DNA of 5,381 bases from JAAYJK01 sp964531295 (GTDB lineage: Bacteria > Bacillota > Syntrophomonadia > Syntrophomonadales > Syntrophomonadaceae), in NCBI GenBank assembly GCA_964531295.1, contig CAZHHJ010000154.1, positions 1 to 5,381 on the forward strand. Direction: 5' to 3'. Below are positions 5,269 to 5,381 of the stretch, one piece after another (within the stretch, counting starts at the first letter, position 1; each line of letters begins with the position of its first letter). The notes under the pieces were generated by a model. That model did no database searches. It worked only from the letters and a program-made list of their open reading frames with translations, and was not told where the DNA came from. The position numbers and the translations under genes are program-made.

Positions 5269-5298
5269 GGGAACTTTTTTCTAATTATTCTTGTCTAA
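5269..5298 (+). promoter_or_regulatory. ECF promoter P3, near the right edge
   Basis: GGGAACTTTTTT starts at 5269 and GTCTAA lies at 5293-5298, again 17 nt after GGAACT (5270-5275). Predicted start is near 5305. The remaining 76 nt hold no convincing gene, so its target is probably just beyond the window on the plus strand. Confidence 0.82.
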
Positions 5299-5381
5299 CT
5301 AGATGTATAAAAATTTGGTCATTGATGGTATTAATGCCAGAAAGACCATAGCCAGGAAAAACCGGTACAATTTACGATAAA

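Noticed and set aside
5303..5380. 25-codon plus-strand frame (ATG) after promoter P3
   Set aside because: The ATG would lie at or before the predicted transcript start and has no ribosome site. The short basic peptide resembles nothing I know.

Overview
The window looks like chromosomal DNA from a Gram-positive anaerobe of the Firmicutes/Clostridia type, possibly a Syntrophomonas- or Desulfotomaculum-like lineage. This is inferred from strong AGGAGG ribosome sites, moderate GC in genes with AT-rich spacers, a Thermotoga/Bacillus-style DAHP synthase, a zinc-finger anti-sigma factor and a REP-like GGGGACGGTTC repeat. All confident genes lie on the minus strand, so the text below follows transcription from high to low coordinates.

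Region 1 (about 4640-5381) has no convincing gene. It holds three near-identical extracytoplasmic-function (ECF) type promoters, each GGGAACTTTTT...GTCTAA with exactly 17 nt between GGAACT and GTCTAA. One (4683-4712, minus) drives the sigma gene. The other two (5092-5121 and 5269-5298, plus) point away from it, toward a possible structured RNA and whatever lies beyond the window.

Region 2 (2924-4637) is a sigma/anti-sigma operon. It encodes an ECF sigma factor with a TTG start, then a one-pass membrane anti-sigma factor with a cytoplasmic zinc finger and a long outer domain, and ends at a terminator with a 15-bp perfect stem. With the three promoters it forms a self-contained, probably autoregulated envelope-stress type circuit whose target promoters are visible.

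Region 3 (2659-2923) is the aroF control region. It has a probable housekeeping promoter, a 31-bp-period direct repeat, and a Rho-independent terminator in the leader 41 nt before the aroF start codon. A 38-codon leader reading frame begins Met-Val-Gly-Trp-Trp-Glu-Tyr and ends in an ATGA overlap with aroF. This suggests transcription attenuation, possibly sensing tryptophan.

Region 4 (1-2658) is the aromatic amino acid operon aroF-tyrA-aroA: DAHP synthase (first step of the shikimate pathway), prephenate dehydrogenase with an ACT domain (tyrosine branch) and EPSP synthase (cut by the window edge). aroF and tyrA are tightly coupled. Between tyrA and aroA lies a 258-nt spacer with a REP-like hairpin, another hairpin and a 52-bp tandem duplication.
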